The notes: generated by a model not told the origin, from the sequence alone. 64,000 nucleotides of DNA from Lachnospiraceae bacterium UBA3804 (GCA_002368665.1 DFEK01000001.1:480008-544007), one strand, 5' to 3'; shown: positions 50,801 through 59,654, counted from the stretch's first letter. A program made the numbers and translations.

Positions 50801-51940
50801 ATGAAGAAAATTCTGACCTTTTTGAAAAATGAACCAATGCTATGGCTCTCTGTCCTTGCAGCACTGCTTTCATTTCTGATTACTCCGCCCGGCAAGGACA
50901 TCTTTTCGCGCATTGACTGGCATACACTCGGTACGCTCTTTATGATGTTGATCGTACTTGAAGGATTTAAGCAGGAAAACATCTTCCGTCCGATTATCCG
51001 TCTGACATCGAAATTCTCGAGCATTGCCGTTTTATCCCTTTTCTTAATCTTTGGCGTGTTCTTTTCCTCGATGTTCGTAACAAATGATGTATCGTTGATT
51101 ATTTTCGTCCCGCTTACAATTCTGCTTTTCCGTGCGGGCGATAAAGAAAAATACATCCTCCCCGTCATCTCCATGGAGAATATTGCAGCCATCCGAGGCT
51201 CCATGCTGATGCCCTTCGGTTCTCCGCAGAATCTGTTTTTATTTGAACAATCCGGTCTTTCCGCCACTTCTTTCATCCAGTATATGGCTCCGCTTTCTTT
51301 GCTGTCCGGAATCCTGTTGATTGGTTTCGTTGCATTTCTGTATCGCCGCAATATCCAAGAGACCATTGTCATTCAGAGTAAGGAAGTCGCCGGCGTTTGG
51401 GAGAAAAAATACCTTCCGAGGCGGATCGGTTATCTGGTTTTATTCTGCATTATCCTTTGGACCATTGTATCGAGAACCAAATTATGGCCTTTTGCAATCA
51501 TCGTTGTTGTAATTACCGTAGCCATATTAAATGTTAAACTGTTTATCAAAGTGGATTATGTATTATTGGTGACCTTCTTATGTTTCTTTATCTTCTCGTC
51601 TTCGATTACTTCAAATCCGACGGTTTCCGCTTTTCTGGAGAAATCGGTTAACGGACGCGAATACTGGTGGACAATCCTTTTAAGTCAGGTCATATCCAAT
51701 GTTCCCGCAACGATTGTTCTGTATCCGTTCTCACACTCTTTCACCGGACTGATCTACGGCGCGGATACCGCAGGACTGGTTTCGCTGATCGGTTCCCTGG
51801 CATCCGTGATCAACTACCGTATTTATGTCAGGGAATATCCGAAGAATGGTCGAAAATTCATCCTGGTATTCACTCTGATCTCCTGGATCTTCTTCGCAAT
51901 TGTCGTTATGCCGGGATATTTCCTGGCGCAGTTCTGGTAA
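50801..51940 (+). CDS. SLC13/ArsB-type membrane permease
   Basis: 379 residues with about ten membrane segments. FVTNDVSLIIFVPLT near residue 105 and GSMLMPFGSPQNLFLF near residue 145 are the conserved loops of the ion-transporter superfamily that includes SLC13, CitMHS and ArsB. It likely moves an organic or inorganic anion across the cytoplasmic membrane; the substrate is unknown. It starts 20 bases after the HydS-like gene with GGGG upstream, so it belongs to that operon. A TTG codon one position earlier is not needed. Confidence 0.75.
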   Translation: MKKILTFLKNEPMLWLSVLAALLSFLITPPGKDIFSRIDWHTLGTLFMMLIVLEGFKQENIFRPIIRLTSKFSSIAVLSLFLIFGVFFSSMFVTNDVSLIIFVPLTILLFRAGDKEKYILPVISMENIAAIRGSMLMPFGSPQNLFLFEQSGLSATSFIQYMAPLSLLSGILLIGFVAFLYRRNIQETIVIQSKEVAGVWEKKYLPRRIGYLVLFCIILWTIVSRTKLWPFAIIVVVITVAILNVKLFIKVDYVLLVTFLCFFIFSSSITSNPTVSAFLEKSVNGREYWWTILLSQVISNVPATIVLYPFSHSFTGLIYGADTAGLVSLIGSLASVINYRIYVREYPKNGRKFILVFTLISWIFFAIVVMPGYFLAQFW

Positions 51941-51980
51941 AAAGCAAACCATCAGGCATACCAAAATCCCCCGGAAAAGC

Positions 51981-52000
51981 TGGGAGCGTCATTCCTCCCA
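51981..52000 (+). terminator. Weak terminator after the permease
   Basis: TGGGAG/CTCCCA stem with an 8-base loop, followed by TTTATAT, 40 bases after the permease stop. Confidence 0.4.
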
Positions 52001-52080
52001 TTTATATACGACACGAAAATAGGTGAAATATTCCATGTGTTCCAATAAATATTAAATATTTTTTTGATTATAGTTTGTGG

Positions 52081-53373
52081 CTAATTTTTCAGGCATCCGA
52101 TAGGAATGACATATACGCCGTCTTCACGCTTATAACCATATTCAGTCGCGGTTATGACAAGCTTAAGATCCGGCAGTCTTAGCGGGACCTGTTTTTCCTT
52201 TTTGTTGTACTCTCCAATGAGTCTTTCTATCTTGCATAGATGTTCGGCGCCCATATCAATTTCTTTACTTCCGAGTTTGAATTCTATCAGAGCATATCGC
52301 CCATCCTTAAGATGGAGTACTGCATCCGCTTCCAAACCATAGCGATCATGGTAATATGAGACTTCTCCGTTCATTCCGGAGGAATAAATCTTTAGGTCTC
52401 TGATACATAATGACTCAAAAAGGAAACCTAAGGTCTTGAAATCGGTATTGAAGTAGTCAGGCGAAAGACCAAGTGCTGCTACTGCTATGGATGGATCCAC
52501 TAGATTTCTTTTGTTACCGGATCTGATTGCTTCTTTTGAACGGATTGCGGGACACCATGCAGGAAGTTCGTCTATTATGTATAAATCTTCAAGATCATGG
52601 AAATAATCATAGAAAGTAGGCTTTGATATTCCCGTTGCCTGCGAAGTATCTGAAAAAATGGTTTTTGTTTCTGCCAAAGTACATATATTTCTTGAATAGG
52701 ATCTTATCAGGCGTTCTGCCCATAAAGGATTCCTTTTAACATGGCTGATATTAGAAATATCAGTATGACAAGTCTGATAAAAGAGATCAGATGCGATAGA
52801 AAGCGCAGCTTCCCTGTTCTCGACATCAATACTTTGCGGCCATCCGCCACGACAGATAGCATAGATCAGGTCGTCAATCGTCAGCTTAGACTCTTCCCAT
52901 TCGATATCCTTTCCTTCAAAAAGATCCATAAGCGAAACTGTACCCGAAGACTCACCGCTCTCATACAGACTCATAGGAAACATACGAAGTGTTGAAATCC
53001 TCAGTGTTCCGGTATGAGCCGTTTCAACCTTCTGGGAAGATGAGCCGGTAAGGATATACTGACCTTTTAATCCGGAGTCGTCCACGCTTTTACGTATTGC
53101 TCCCCAAATCTTCGGAGCATCCTGCCATTCGTCAAACAGCCTTGGTTTATCTCCGATCAGAAGCTTTGAAGGCATGTTTTCGGCAACGGACAAAAGCCTT
53201 TCTCGGGTATCTTCATCTTGAAACTCTATATAGCTATTTGCATAATGCTTTGCAGTTGTTGTTTTTCCACAGCCCTTTGGTCCCACGATTAATGTTGCAC
53301 CAAAAGCCTCGAGCTTTAGTTCTAACGCGGAATCAGTTATTCGGTTGCGATATATCTTTTCTGTATTATCCAT
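52081..53373 (-). CDS. AAA ATPase with DUF4143 domain
   Basis: 430 residues. The P-loop GPKGCGKTTTAKHYA lies at about residues 32-46 and a Walker B-like LFDEWQDAP near residue 85, with the sensor YILTGSSSQ. After a winged-helix middle region the C terminus (ALIEFKLG, VLHLKDGRY) is the DUF4143 nuclease-like fold. Many such proteins occur as single genes in gut Firmicutes and Bacteroidetes with no known function; a toxin-like or mobile-defence role has been suggested. It stands alone with its own strong promoter and a cluster of palindromic boxes upstream. Confidence 0.88.
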   Translation of the reverse strand: MDNTEKIYRNRITDSALELKLEAFGATLIVGPKGCGKTTTAKHYANSYIEFQDEDTRERLLSVAENMPSKLLIGDKPRLFDEWQDAPKIWGAIRKSVDDSGLKGQYILTGSSSQKVETAHTGTLRISTLRMFPMSLYESGESSGTVSLMDLFEGKDIEWEESKLTIDDLIYAICRGGWPQSIDVENREAALSIASDLFYQTCHTDISNISHVKRNPLWAERLIRSYSRNICTLAETKTIFSDTSQATGISKPTFYDYFHDLEDLYIIDELPAWCPAIRSKEAIRSGNKRNLVDPSIAVAALGLSPDYFNTDFKTLGFLFESLCIRDLKIYSSGMNGEVSYYHDRYGLEADAVLHLKDGRYALIEFKLGSKEIDMGAEHLCKIERLIGEYNKKEKQVPLRLPDLKLVITATEYGYKREDGVYVIPIGCLKN

Positions 53374-53394
53374 ATGTTATTCACCTCAAGGATG

Positions 53395-53423
53395 ATTATA
53401 CTTCATTTAACATATATGTACAA
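53395..53423 (-). promoter_or_regulatory. Sigma-A type promoter of the DUF4143 ATPase gene
   Basis: TTGTAC, 17 bases, TATAAT on the minus strand. The -35 box overlaps the first of four AT-rich palindromic boxes. Confidence 0.72.
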
Positions 53424-53488
53424 TCCTGTTTTACATTTATGAGATCGAACGTCTTACACATATGTGATATAATATTTTACAGATTTGT
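53410..53488. promoter_or_regulatory. Possible operator array: four ACA-N4-TGT-like boxes
   Basis: ACATATATGT (53410), ACATTTATGA (53433), CACATATGTG (53457) and ACAGATTTGT (53479) are spaced about 21-25 bases apart, roughly two helical turns. They overlap the -35 box of the DUF4143 gene, as expected for repressor sites. Confidence 0.4.
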
Positions 53489-53512
53489 GGCGACAATTTA
53501 AGAAAAGAAAAG

Positions 53513-53544
53513 GAAGTCTGGAAGGTATGTTCCTTTCAGACTTC
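53513..53544 (-). terminator. Hairpin terminator after the 139-residue protein gene
   Basis: GAAGTCTG-AAGG / CCTT-CAGACTTC stem. T-rich tracts follow on both strands (CCTTTTCTTTTC on minus, TTCTTTTTTT on plus), so it may work both ways. Confidence 0.65.
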
Positions 53545-53645
53545 TTCTTTTTTTGCCAATCCACCGCGACAGTGCTCATTTTGCGTTACTGTCTTATGAA
53601 CACTGCCGTAACTCCGGGGGATTTCTATAATCTCTTACAAATCAC

Positions 53646-54065
53646 TTACAGTTCTTTGAATTCGCCTTCTCCGCTCTTTACGAATCCGTCATTCTGTGTT
53701 TCCGTAGGTGTTGTTTCAGACTGTGCAGCTTGTGCCTGCGTTGCTTCCTGTGAAGGTGCGGTTGCATTGTCAACCTTATCCACACCCTTCTTTACGGTCC
53801 TGACACTGGCCTTACCGAAATCTTCCGCGGTATCGACAAAGGAATGTCCAAAGTTTTTCCAGCCTTCTTTAACCTGCTGTTTCTCTGCGGTATTATCCAC
53901 TTTATTACCGTCAACCCAGTCGCTTGCGGCATTCACTCCAACCTTTGCCGTCTGAACCAGGGATTTTCCGAGGCCGGCAAACGTTTTGCCCATACCCTTT
54001 CCAAAATCCGCCCAGTCATCTCTTAAGCATTCTTCATTCTGATTATTTGTATTATTATCACTCAT
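53646..54065 (-). CDS. Small soluble amphipathic-helix protein, unknown
   Basis: 139 residues, not recognised. Two amphipathic helical repeats stand out (FGKGMGKTFAGLGKSLVQTAK and KNFGHSFVDTAEDFGKASVRT-like), each of the form FG..F..FGK, separated by a charged spacer. The C-terminal 45 residues are Ala/Gln/Thr-rich and disordered. No signal or membrane segment. The helices could bind membranes or a partner. A good AGGAG site precedes the ATG. Confidence 0.65.
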   Translation of the reverse strand: MSDNNTNNQNEECLRDDWADFGKGMGKTFAGLGKSLVQTAKVGVNAASDWVDGNKVDNTAEKQQVKEGWKNFGHSFVDTAEDFGKASVRTVKKGVDKVDNATAPSQEATQAQAAQSETTPTETQNDGFVKSGEGEFKEL

Positions 54066-54123
54066 CTGTATACTCCTTATCTCGTCACAAATCTCAAACT
54101 ACATTTACTGCTAATATTTTATA

Positions 54124-54141
54124 TGATTTTATTTAAAATCA
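54124..54141. promoter_or_regulatory. Perfect palindrome upstream of the 139-residue protein gene
   Basis: TGATTTTA TT TAAAATCA, eight matched bases each side, about 60 bases before the start codon and next to TATAAA-like -10 sequences. A possible operator. Confidence 0.35.
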
Positions 54142-54186
54142 CAATATCCTCTTAATTTCCCAGTTTTCTCCGATTCAAAGGATAAA

Positions 54187-54215
54187 GAAAGGACCGGGCT
54201 TGCCCCGATCCTTTC
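54187..54215 (-). terminator. Rho-independent terminator of the DUF4190-like gene
   Basis: GAAAGGA-CGGG / CCCG-TCCTTTC stem with loop GCAAG, followed on the minus strand by TTTATCC, 19 bases after the stop. Confidence 0.75.
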
Positions 54216-54233
54216 AAAATGTTCGTAAAATGA

Positions 54234-54773
54234 TTATTTAAGGGCTTCCGCAATGCCTACCGAACAAGCAATCGTAAAGATTAAGATCGGAAGAACGATT
54301 CCGATGATACCGGTAATCAGACCAACCTTACCCTTTGTATCCTGTCCGTTTGCCTTAATTGCCTGGGAGCCGAGTACAATACCTACAACACCGAGTGCTG
54401 CGGGAATGAAGAATGCTACGGTAAATCCAAGCCAGAAAAATCCAAGGCTGCAAAGACCGCAGATCATAGCAGGAATACCCTTCATGGAACGCTGTCCGCC
54501 GGCCGGAGTGCTGCCCCAGTCGTTCGTTACCTGGAAGCCTGCCTGCTGATATCCTGCCTGCTGGAATCCGGGCTGCTGAAATCCCTGCTGCTGGAAATCC
54601 GGCTGCTGGAAATTCTGCTGCTGATATGCTGCATTCGGATCATAGTATCCGGTGTTTGCAAATCCGGCTGCCTGATTGGGATCCTGTGCAAATCCCGCAT
54701 TGCCTAAATCCTGCTGATTGTTCTGGAATCCTGCATTGGGATCCTGAAAACCATTGTTCATGTTTCCGTCCAT
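54234..54773 (-). CDS. DUF4190-like membrane protein with Gln-rich repeat tail
   Basis: 179 residues. The N-terminal half is low-complexity, Asn/Gln/Phe/Gly-rich, with five-residue QQPGF-type repeats (about residues 45-78). The C-terminal half has two hydrophobic segments with GIPAMICGLCSLGFFWLGF and GVVGIVLGSQAIKANGQ, the DUF4190 pattern. Such proteins are small membrane proteins of unknown function, often with prion-like or disordered N termini. It has its own promoter and terminator and is divergent from the GGDEF gene. Confidence 0.75.
   Translation of the reverse strand: MDGNMNNGFQDPNAGFQNNQQDLGNAGFAQDPNQAAGFANTGYYDPNAAYQQQNFQQPDFQQQGFQQPGFQQAGYQQAGFQVTNDWGSTPAGGQRSMKGIPAMICGLCSLGFFWLGFTVAFFIPAALGVVGIVLGSQAIKANGQDTKGKVGLITGIIGIVLPILIFTIACSVGIAEALK
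54540..54640 (-). repeat. 15-bp degenerate tandem repeat
   Basis: Six to seven copies of a 15-base unit encoding QQ(P/A)(G/D)(F/Y) in the DUF4190-like gene. Codons for the Gln pair are repeated as CAGCAG, so slippage could change the copy number. Confidence 0.65.
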
Positions 54774-54815
54774 TTTTAAATCACCTCTGTTCTTTAAGTT
54801 TTCCCCAATGCGTTT

Positions 54816-54844
54816 ATTATACTTGAAAGACAGGAACTATTCAA
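54816..54844 (-). promoter_or_regulatory. Sigma-A type promoter of the DUF4190-like gene
   Basis: TTGAAT, 17 bases, TATAAT on the minus strand, about 45 bases before the start codon. Confidence 0.7.
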
Positions 54845-54955
54845 GGCGTTTTATGTCAGCGCAGACATACTTTTTTACCGATTTTTTATTCCCATTTATT
54901 CGGAAAAAGACTATACTTAAAAGTAGTTTTTATCGGATTATACGGAGGCAGAATT

Positions 54956-56845
54956 ATGTATCAGGGCAGAAAATACATCGCTTTATGTACATCCAGAGTA
55001 TTTGACACACAGATTCACCGCTATATTGAATCCCTAAACGAATATCTCCTTGCTTATGATTACCGTTTGCTCGTATACGGTATCAATTCCGATGTTTACT
55101 GGAACGAAGATCATCTGACCGCGGAGACCGGTATATTCGATGCGCTTCCAACAAGACATCTGGACCTGATCATCATCATGGATGAAAAGATCAAAAGCCA
55201 TACGATTTCCGAGCGTATCATAACATCAGCCAAAGCTTCCAACATTCCTGTCATAGTCATTGACGGAGAATATCCCGATACCACTTCGATCCGTTTCAAC
55301 TTCAATAAGGGATTTGAACAGATCGTACGACATATCATTGAAGATCATAAAATCACCAAACCGCATATGATCGCAGGTGTTCCGAACAATGCTTTTTCGG
55401 ACGAACGTATCGAAGTATTCAAAAAAATACTCTCCGAAAACGGAATCCCCTTCGACGATTCCATGGTTAGCTACGGAGAATTCTGGTCCTACCCTGCCCG
55501 TGTTGCCATGCGCAGAATTCTGGATCAGGGTATTGTTCCCGATGCCGTTATCTGTGCGAACGATATCATGGCGGTCAATGTCTGCAGTGTACTCAAAGAA
55601 TACGGTCACCGTGTTCCCGAAGATGTTATCGTTTCCGGTTTCGACGGAAACGAAGAAGCTTTCTTAAATAACCCCATGATCTCCACCGTAATCTGTGATA
55701 TCGAAGATCTTGCCAAGCAGACGGAAGACTGCATTGTGCGACTTTTAAACAATGAGACCGTGGAAAACAAAGAAATCGTACCGAAGCTTCTGACCAACGA
55801 ATCCTGCGGTTGCGAACATAATCCAAATCCGTCCGAAAACCTTCTGGATCTGATCAATAACAGTTTCTACCGTCACCAGGATGATCTTAGAAATCTCTAT
55901 GATCTGACGACGAATATGGTCAACTGCAATACGAATGAGGAAATGACGAAAGCCCTGCAAAAGACATTATCGGGCAGTATGATCTGTGCTGTCGACAAAC
56001 GCTGTCTTGATATGAACGATAACTACTTTGTCGTCAACCATATCGGCAAATGGACGGATCATTTACAGTATATCTACAACGGTGACAAGCCTTTGGACGA
56101 CAGCGATTTTTCCTTTAACTCCGTCTTTTTAATGAAGCGTTTGGAAGAATTCTCGGCAAACGGCTATCCCATTATCTTCAATGCTTTGGAATACATGAAT
56201 ACCATTGTCGGTTTCATCGGCTATAATTTCAACGACTATGAACTGACCAATTATTCCCAGATTGCACCGATGACCAGTTCCGTAAGTCTCGGTCTCGGCG
56301 GATATATCACCATGGCTTCCCAGCGCGCTTTACATGACAAATTGTCGGAAGTCTATAAACGCGATGCCTTAACGAATCTCTATAACCGTGTGGCATTCCA
56401 GAATATCTTCCGCTGTGCGCGTATGGCACCCGAGAACCTGGGAAAACCCATTACCGTTATCATCTCCGACTTAGACGGACTGAAATACATCAACGATCAT
56501 TACGGACATGCGGACGGTGACAATGCGATCGCAAAACTTTCGGACGCACTCGTAAATTGCTGTCCCGAAAATTCCATCTGCTCCCGTTTCGGCGGTGATG
56601 AAGTCTTTGCCGTTATATTCGGAGACTGCGACACAGACGGAATCGCATCTGCCATGGAAGAATATCTGAATGAATACAATAAAACATCCGGGCTTACCTA
56701 TTTCGTTACATCCTCTACCGGATGCTACACCACCATTCTCGATGAGGAATATGATATTCTGCAGGCTCTGAAAATTGCCGACGAGAAGATGTATGAAGTA
56801 AAGAATGCCAAAGGTGTACGCCGCGGAGTGGCGCTTACTCCGTAA
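54956..56845 (+). CDS. LacI-type ligand-binding domain fused to a GGDEF domain
   Basis: 629 residues, cytosolic. Residues 1-280 have the periplasmic-binding fold of LacI/GalR regulators (YQGRKYIALCTSRVFDT, VICANDIMAVN, EDVIVSGFDG) but no helix-turn-helix. A GAF-like middle region (about 290-455) follows, then a C-terminal diguanylate cyclase domain (RDALTNLYNR, DLDGLKYINDHYGH). The active site is RFGGDEVF: the fifth residue is Val instead of Phe, and no RxxD inhibition site precedes it. It probably couples binding of a sugar-like ligand to cyclic di-GMP synthesis. nagA follows by 24 bases, suggesting an amino-sugar signal. Confidence 0.85.
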   Translation: MYQGRKYIALCTSRVFDTQIHRYIESLNEYLLAYDYRLLVYGINSDVYWNEDHLTAETGIFDALPTRHLDLIIIMDEKIKSHTISERIITSAKASNIPVIVIDGEYPDTTSIRFNFNKGFEQIVRHIIEDHKITKPHMIAGVPNNAFSDERIEVFKKILSENGIPFDDSMVSYGEFWSYPARVAMRRILDQGIVPDAVICANDIMAVNVCSVLKEYGHRVPEDVIVSGFDGNEEAFLNNPMISTVICDIEDLAKQTEDCIVRLLNNETVENKEIVPKLLTNESCGCEHNPNPSENLLDLINNSFYRHQDDLRNLYDLTTNMVNCNTNEEMTKALQKTLSGSMICAVDKRCLDMNDNYFVVNHIGKWTDHLQYIYNGDKPLDDSDFSFNSVFLMKRLEEFSANGYPIIFNALEYMNTIVGFIGYNFNDYELTNYSQIAPMTSSVSLGLGGYITMASQRALHDKLSEVYKRDALTNLYNRVAFQNIFRCARMAPENLGKPITVIISDLDGLKYINDHYGHADGDNAIAKLSDALVNCCPENSICSRFGGDEVFAVIFGDCDTDGIASAMEEYLNEYNKTSGLTYFVTSSTGCYTTILDEEYDILQALKIADEKMYEVKNAKGVRRGVALTP

Positions 56846-56869
56846 TCAACGAAATCCAAAGGAATACCA

Positions 56870-58003
56870 ATGAGCGATATTACCTATACCAACGGAATCA
56901 TTTTTCATCAGGGAAAATTCATGCAAGGCGGCTTTCGCGTATCGAACGGCCGCTTTGTCAGTGTGTTTACGGATGGACAGGCGGATGAAACTGCAATTGA
57001 TCTAAACGGACAATATGTGATTCCGGGCCTTGTGGACATCCATATTCACGGCTGTTTCGGTGATGATTTCTCCGACGGAAATCCCGAAGGAATTCATCGC
57101 ATGAGCCGAAATCTTGCCAGACTTGGCATCACATCCTTCCTTCCCACCACGATGACTTTGGATGAAGAACAGTATATTCGCATTGCCGAAGCCTTAAACG
57201 AAGCGATCAACTCCGCCAGGGACGATTCCGCACGTATTCTTGGTATGCGTATGGAAGGACCATTTCTCAGTGAAGAAAAAAAAGGCGCTCATGCTGCAGT
57301 ATGTCTTCAAAAGCCCAATCTTGAACTGTTTCATGCAGTACAGACCGTCAGTGAACGAAGACTTCGCATCATCGATATTGCTCCGGAAATTGAAAATGCC
57401 CTGCCATTTATCCAAAAGGCATCCGGGGATTCTTTGGTTTCCTTAGCACATACGGATGCCACTTACGAAGAAGCTCTTACGGCATTTCATGAAGGCGCCA
57501 AACATGTGACGCATCTTTTCAACGCCATGCGCCCTCTTCGCCATCGCGACCCCGGCGTGATCGCCGCTCTCTTCGATTCACCCGATATTACAACAGAGAT
57601 CATCGGCGACGGAATCCATGTACACGAACCCATGGTGCGTTTAGCCTACCGTGAATGCAAAGGAAGGATCTGCCTAATCTCCGATGCGCTTCGCTGTATG
57701 GGCGAAAAGGACGGTAAATATAATCTTGCGGGCGAGATTGTCACACTTGAAAACGGTGTAGCCAAACTTTCCGACGGTACGATCGCAGGTGCGGCTTTAA
57801 GTGTCTATGATACTCTTTTAAACATTATTTCCATGGGAATTCCTGTCGAAGAAGCAATTCTCTCCGCCACAAGCATTCCCGCCAAAGTACTCGGTAACGA
57901 TAACATCGGCGAAATCGCAGAAGGCAAATTTGCCGATTTCATTGTATGCGATTCAAAAATTAACCGCCGAAGTGTTACCCTCGGCGGCTTACAAATCTCA
58001 TAA
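56870..58003 (+). CDS. nagA: N-acetylglucosamine-6-phosphate deacetylase
   Basis: 377 residues, amidohydrolase fold. Metal and substrate motifs: PGLVDIHIHGCFGDDFSDG (about residues 50-68), RMEGPFLSEEKKGAH, SLAHTDATYEEA, HLFNAMRPLRHRDPG, and LISDALR for the catalytic Asp. It converts GlcNAc-6-P to GlcN-6-P in amino-sugar and cell-wall recycling. AAAGGA precedes the ATG. It is probably cotranscribed with the upstream LacI-type GGDEF gene. A CCGCCGA/TCGGCGG hairpin at its very end, followed by a T-rich stretch, may end the transcript. Confidence 0.95.
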   Translation: MSDITYTNGIIFHQGKFMQGGFRVSNGRFVSVFTDGQADETAIDLNGQYVIPGLVDIHIHGCFGDDFSDGNPEGIHRMSRNLARLGITSFLPTTMTLDEEQYIRIAEALNEAINSARDDSARILGMRMEGPFLSEEKKGAHAAVCLQKPNLELFHAVQTVSERRLRIIDIAPEIENALPFIQKASGDSLVSLAHTDATYEEALTAFHEGAKHVTHLFNAMRPLRHRDPGVIAALFDSPDITTEIIGDGIHVHEPMVRLAYRECKGRICLISDALRCMGEKDGKYNLAGEIVTLENGVAKLSDGTIAGAALSVYDTLLNIISMGIPVEEAILSATSIPAKVLGNDNIGEIAEGKFADFIVCDSKINRRSVTLGGLQIS

Positions 58004-58019
58004 TCTTTCTTTTTCTTTG

Positions 58020-58571
58020 TTATAAAATAGCCATCATCGGCTTTTTTATAAAAGCATCCACGATTCTGGCTACTGCGGAATAGGCAATACCCAAAGCAAA
58101 AATCAATACCACGATCGTGGACGAGCGGAAAAATACGCCGCCGACCAAAGCCGTTAATGCAACGGAAATTTCAATGAATCCGGTAGCCAGTTTCCATTTC
58201 CAGGGGGATTCATTTTTTCTTTGTTCAAATGCGCGCATAACATCAATGGCACCGGAAAAAGCATATACGCCAAGCAGATACAGAATAATAATACTTGAAT
58301 GAACATCCAGGAGAGATAACGTGAACAATCCCAAATCCATTACAACAAATCCCAGAATCAAAATCGTCTTTCCGCCAACCATATATCTTGCCATTTTGGA
58401 ATAATAATGCAAAAGTCTGATTCCGTATACGATGAGCCAAACGGAAATAAAGGCCATAATAAGGCCGATTCCGGCAGAACTGTCAACCGTTATGGTTAAG
58501 ATCAATAAAAAGCTGATCAAAAGCATCAGTATTCCGCCGATTATTCGTCTGATTTTCGCTCCAACAGACAT
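58020..58571 (-). CDS. HdeD/DUF308-family membrane protein
   Basis: 183 residues with six membrane segments arranged as three helix pairs, with GGILMLLISFLLIL and LLGVYAFSGAIDVMRAFEQR typical of DUF308 (HdeD). Function in Firmicutes is unknown; HdeD in E. coli is linked to acid resistance. It starts two bases after the DUF6765-like gene and is the last gene of the TIR operon. It converges on nagA with a 16-base gap. Confidence 0.8.
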   Translation of the reverse strand: MSVGAKIRRIIGGILMLLISFLLILTITVDSSAGIGLIMAFISVWLIVYGIRLLHYYSKMARYMVGGKTILILGFVVMDLGLFTLSLLDVHSSIIILYLLGVYAFSGAIDVMRAFEQRKNESPWKWKLATGFIEISVALTALVGGVFFRSSTIVVLIFALGIAYSAVARIVDAFIKKPMMAIL

Positions 58572-58573
58572 AG

Positions 58574-59650
58574 CTACTCCTTCTTTTTCTTAACGGGTTT
58601 GGCATAAATTTTTCTGGTTACGAGCCTTTTTTGTTCAATTGCCGCATGGAAAAATCTGCCAAGTGTCGTATTTTCTTTATCAGAAGCATTCTTATACTCC
58701 TGCTTTGCATCGGTTAGATCAAATTCGGGAACTTCTTTGCCCGAAAGTTTCATACCGAATGCTCTCCAATCCTCAGAAGCGGATAATCTGCGCGTTTTCA
58801 GGATACGCATAATCTCATTTTTATACTCATCCACCACATCAAACGCATACCTGTCACATTCAAATTCATGTTCCTGTCTGTGAATTGTACGAAGGGCATA
58901 TACCATCTGGGAAAATGCATGATAATAATCCGAAGGGTTATCCTTTATCATTTCCTCATAGTCCATCCAGGCAGGCAGATAAACATATTTGATAAAACTG
59001 TAATCCGGAAGATGTCCCGCTCTTCCGTGACCTAAATTCATTATGGATTTTTCGCTGTACTGATAAATGCAGTTTAAATATACTGCATTTTCGATATCGT
59101 CCGACATCGAGGCTTTATGCTTAAATGTGATCGGTCTTCTTTCTTCCTTACCGTCTTTATCCAGGATCTCATAGAAATAATAATTCGTATTGTTAATTAC
59201 CAAAGAAGGAGTACCGGCAAAATATCTGTGTGCCCAGGTATCCGCAAGAATATGCATGGCAATACCGACAGCCTCTAACGGTTCGGAATATGCACGATTC
59301 ACGGTTTCTTTCAGGAGTTCTCCGTTGGTATTGCAGATCAGGCGGTATTTCTGCATATAAGCACGTGATCGTTTCTTTCGTTTTGCATTCAGATCATACG
59401 GAAGGAAATGGAAAGATGACCAAACCGATGTAATTTCCTGCAAACCACGCTTATCCAGTTTCATATCCATCAATTCTAAGTTTAACTGCGTCGTCGCAGC
59501 TTCTTTCGGGCCATCCACAACGGTCAGGAATGTCTTGGTGCAAAGATCTACAAATTGCGCACTAAAACAGATCGTCAGGCTCTCCTCATGCGTATAGCCT
59601 GCCAATATGGCTGCACAATATGTTGCATAATAATGAAAATCTTCCTGCAT
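58574..59650 (-). CDS. DUF6765-like, putative zinc-hydrolase-fold protein
   Basis: 358 residues, no signal peptide. The N terminus MQEDFHYYATYCAAILAG and the central HILADTWAHRYFAG (HxxxDxxxH) followed by NLGHGRAGHLPD fit the DUF6765 family, which resembles the all-helical zinc phospholipase C / S1-P1 nuclease fold. The His and Asp residues could bind metal. If catalytic, it would be an intracellular hydrolase of unknown substrate. It starts four bases after the membrane protein gene and is two bases from the next gene, so it is firmly in the TIR operon. Confidence 0.65.
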   Translation of the reverse strand: MQEDFHYYATYCAAILAGYTHEESLTICFSAQFVDLCTKTFLTVVDGPKEAATTQLNLELMDMKLDKRGLQEITSVWSSFHFLPYDLNAKRKKRSRAYMQKYRLICNTNGELLKETVNRAYSEPLEAVGIAMHILADTWAHRYFAGTPSLVINNTNYYFYEILDKDGKEERRPITFKHKASMSDDIENAVYLNCIYQYSEKSIMNLGHGRAGHLPDYSFIKYVYLPAWMDYEEMIKDNPSDYYHAFSQMVYALRTIHRQEHEFECDRYAFDVVDEYKNEIMRILKTRRLSASEDWRAFGMKLSGKEVPEFDLTDAKQEYKNASDKENTTLGRFFHAAIEQKRLVTRKIYAKPVKKKKE

Positions 59651-59654
59651 CCGA

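Noticed and set aside
52081..53373. DUF4143 ATPase as a transposase or phage gene
   Set aside because: Its domains are those of the AAA/DUF4143 family; no integrase, terminal repeats or phage neighbours are present.
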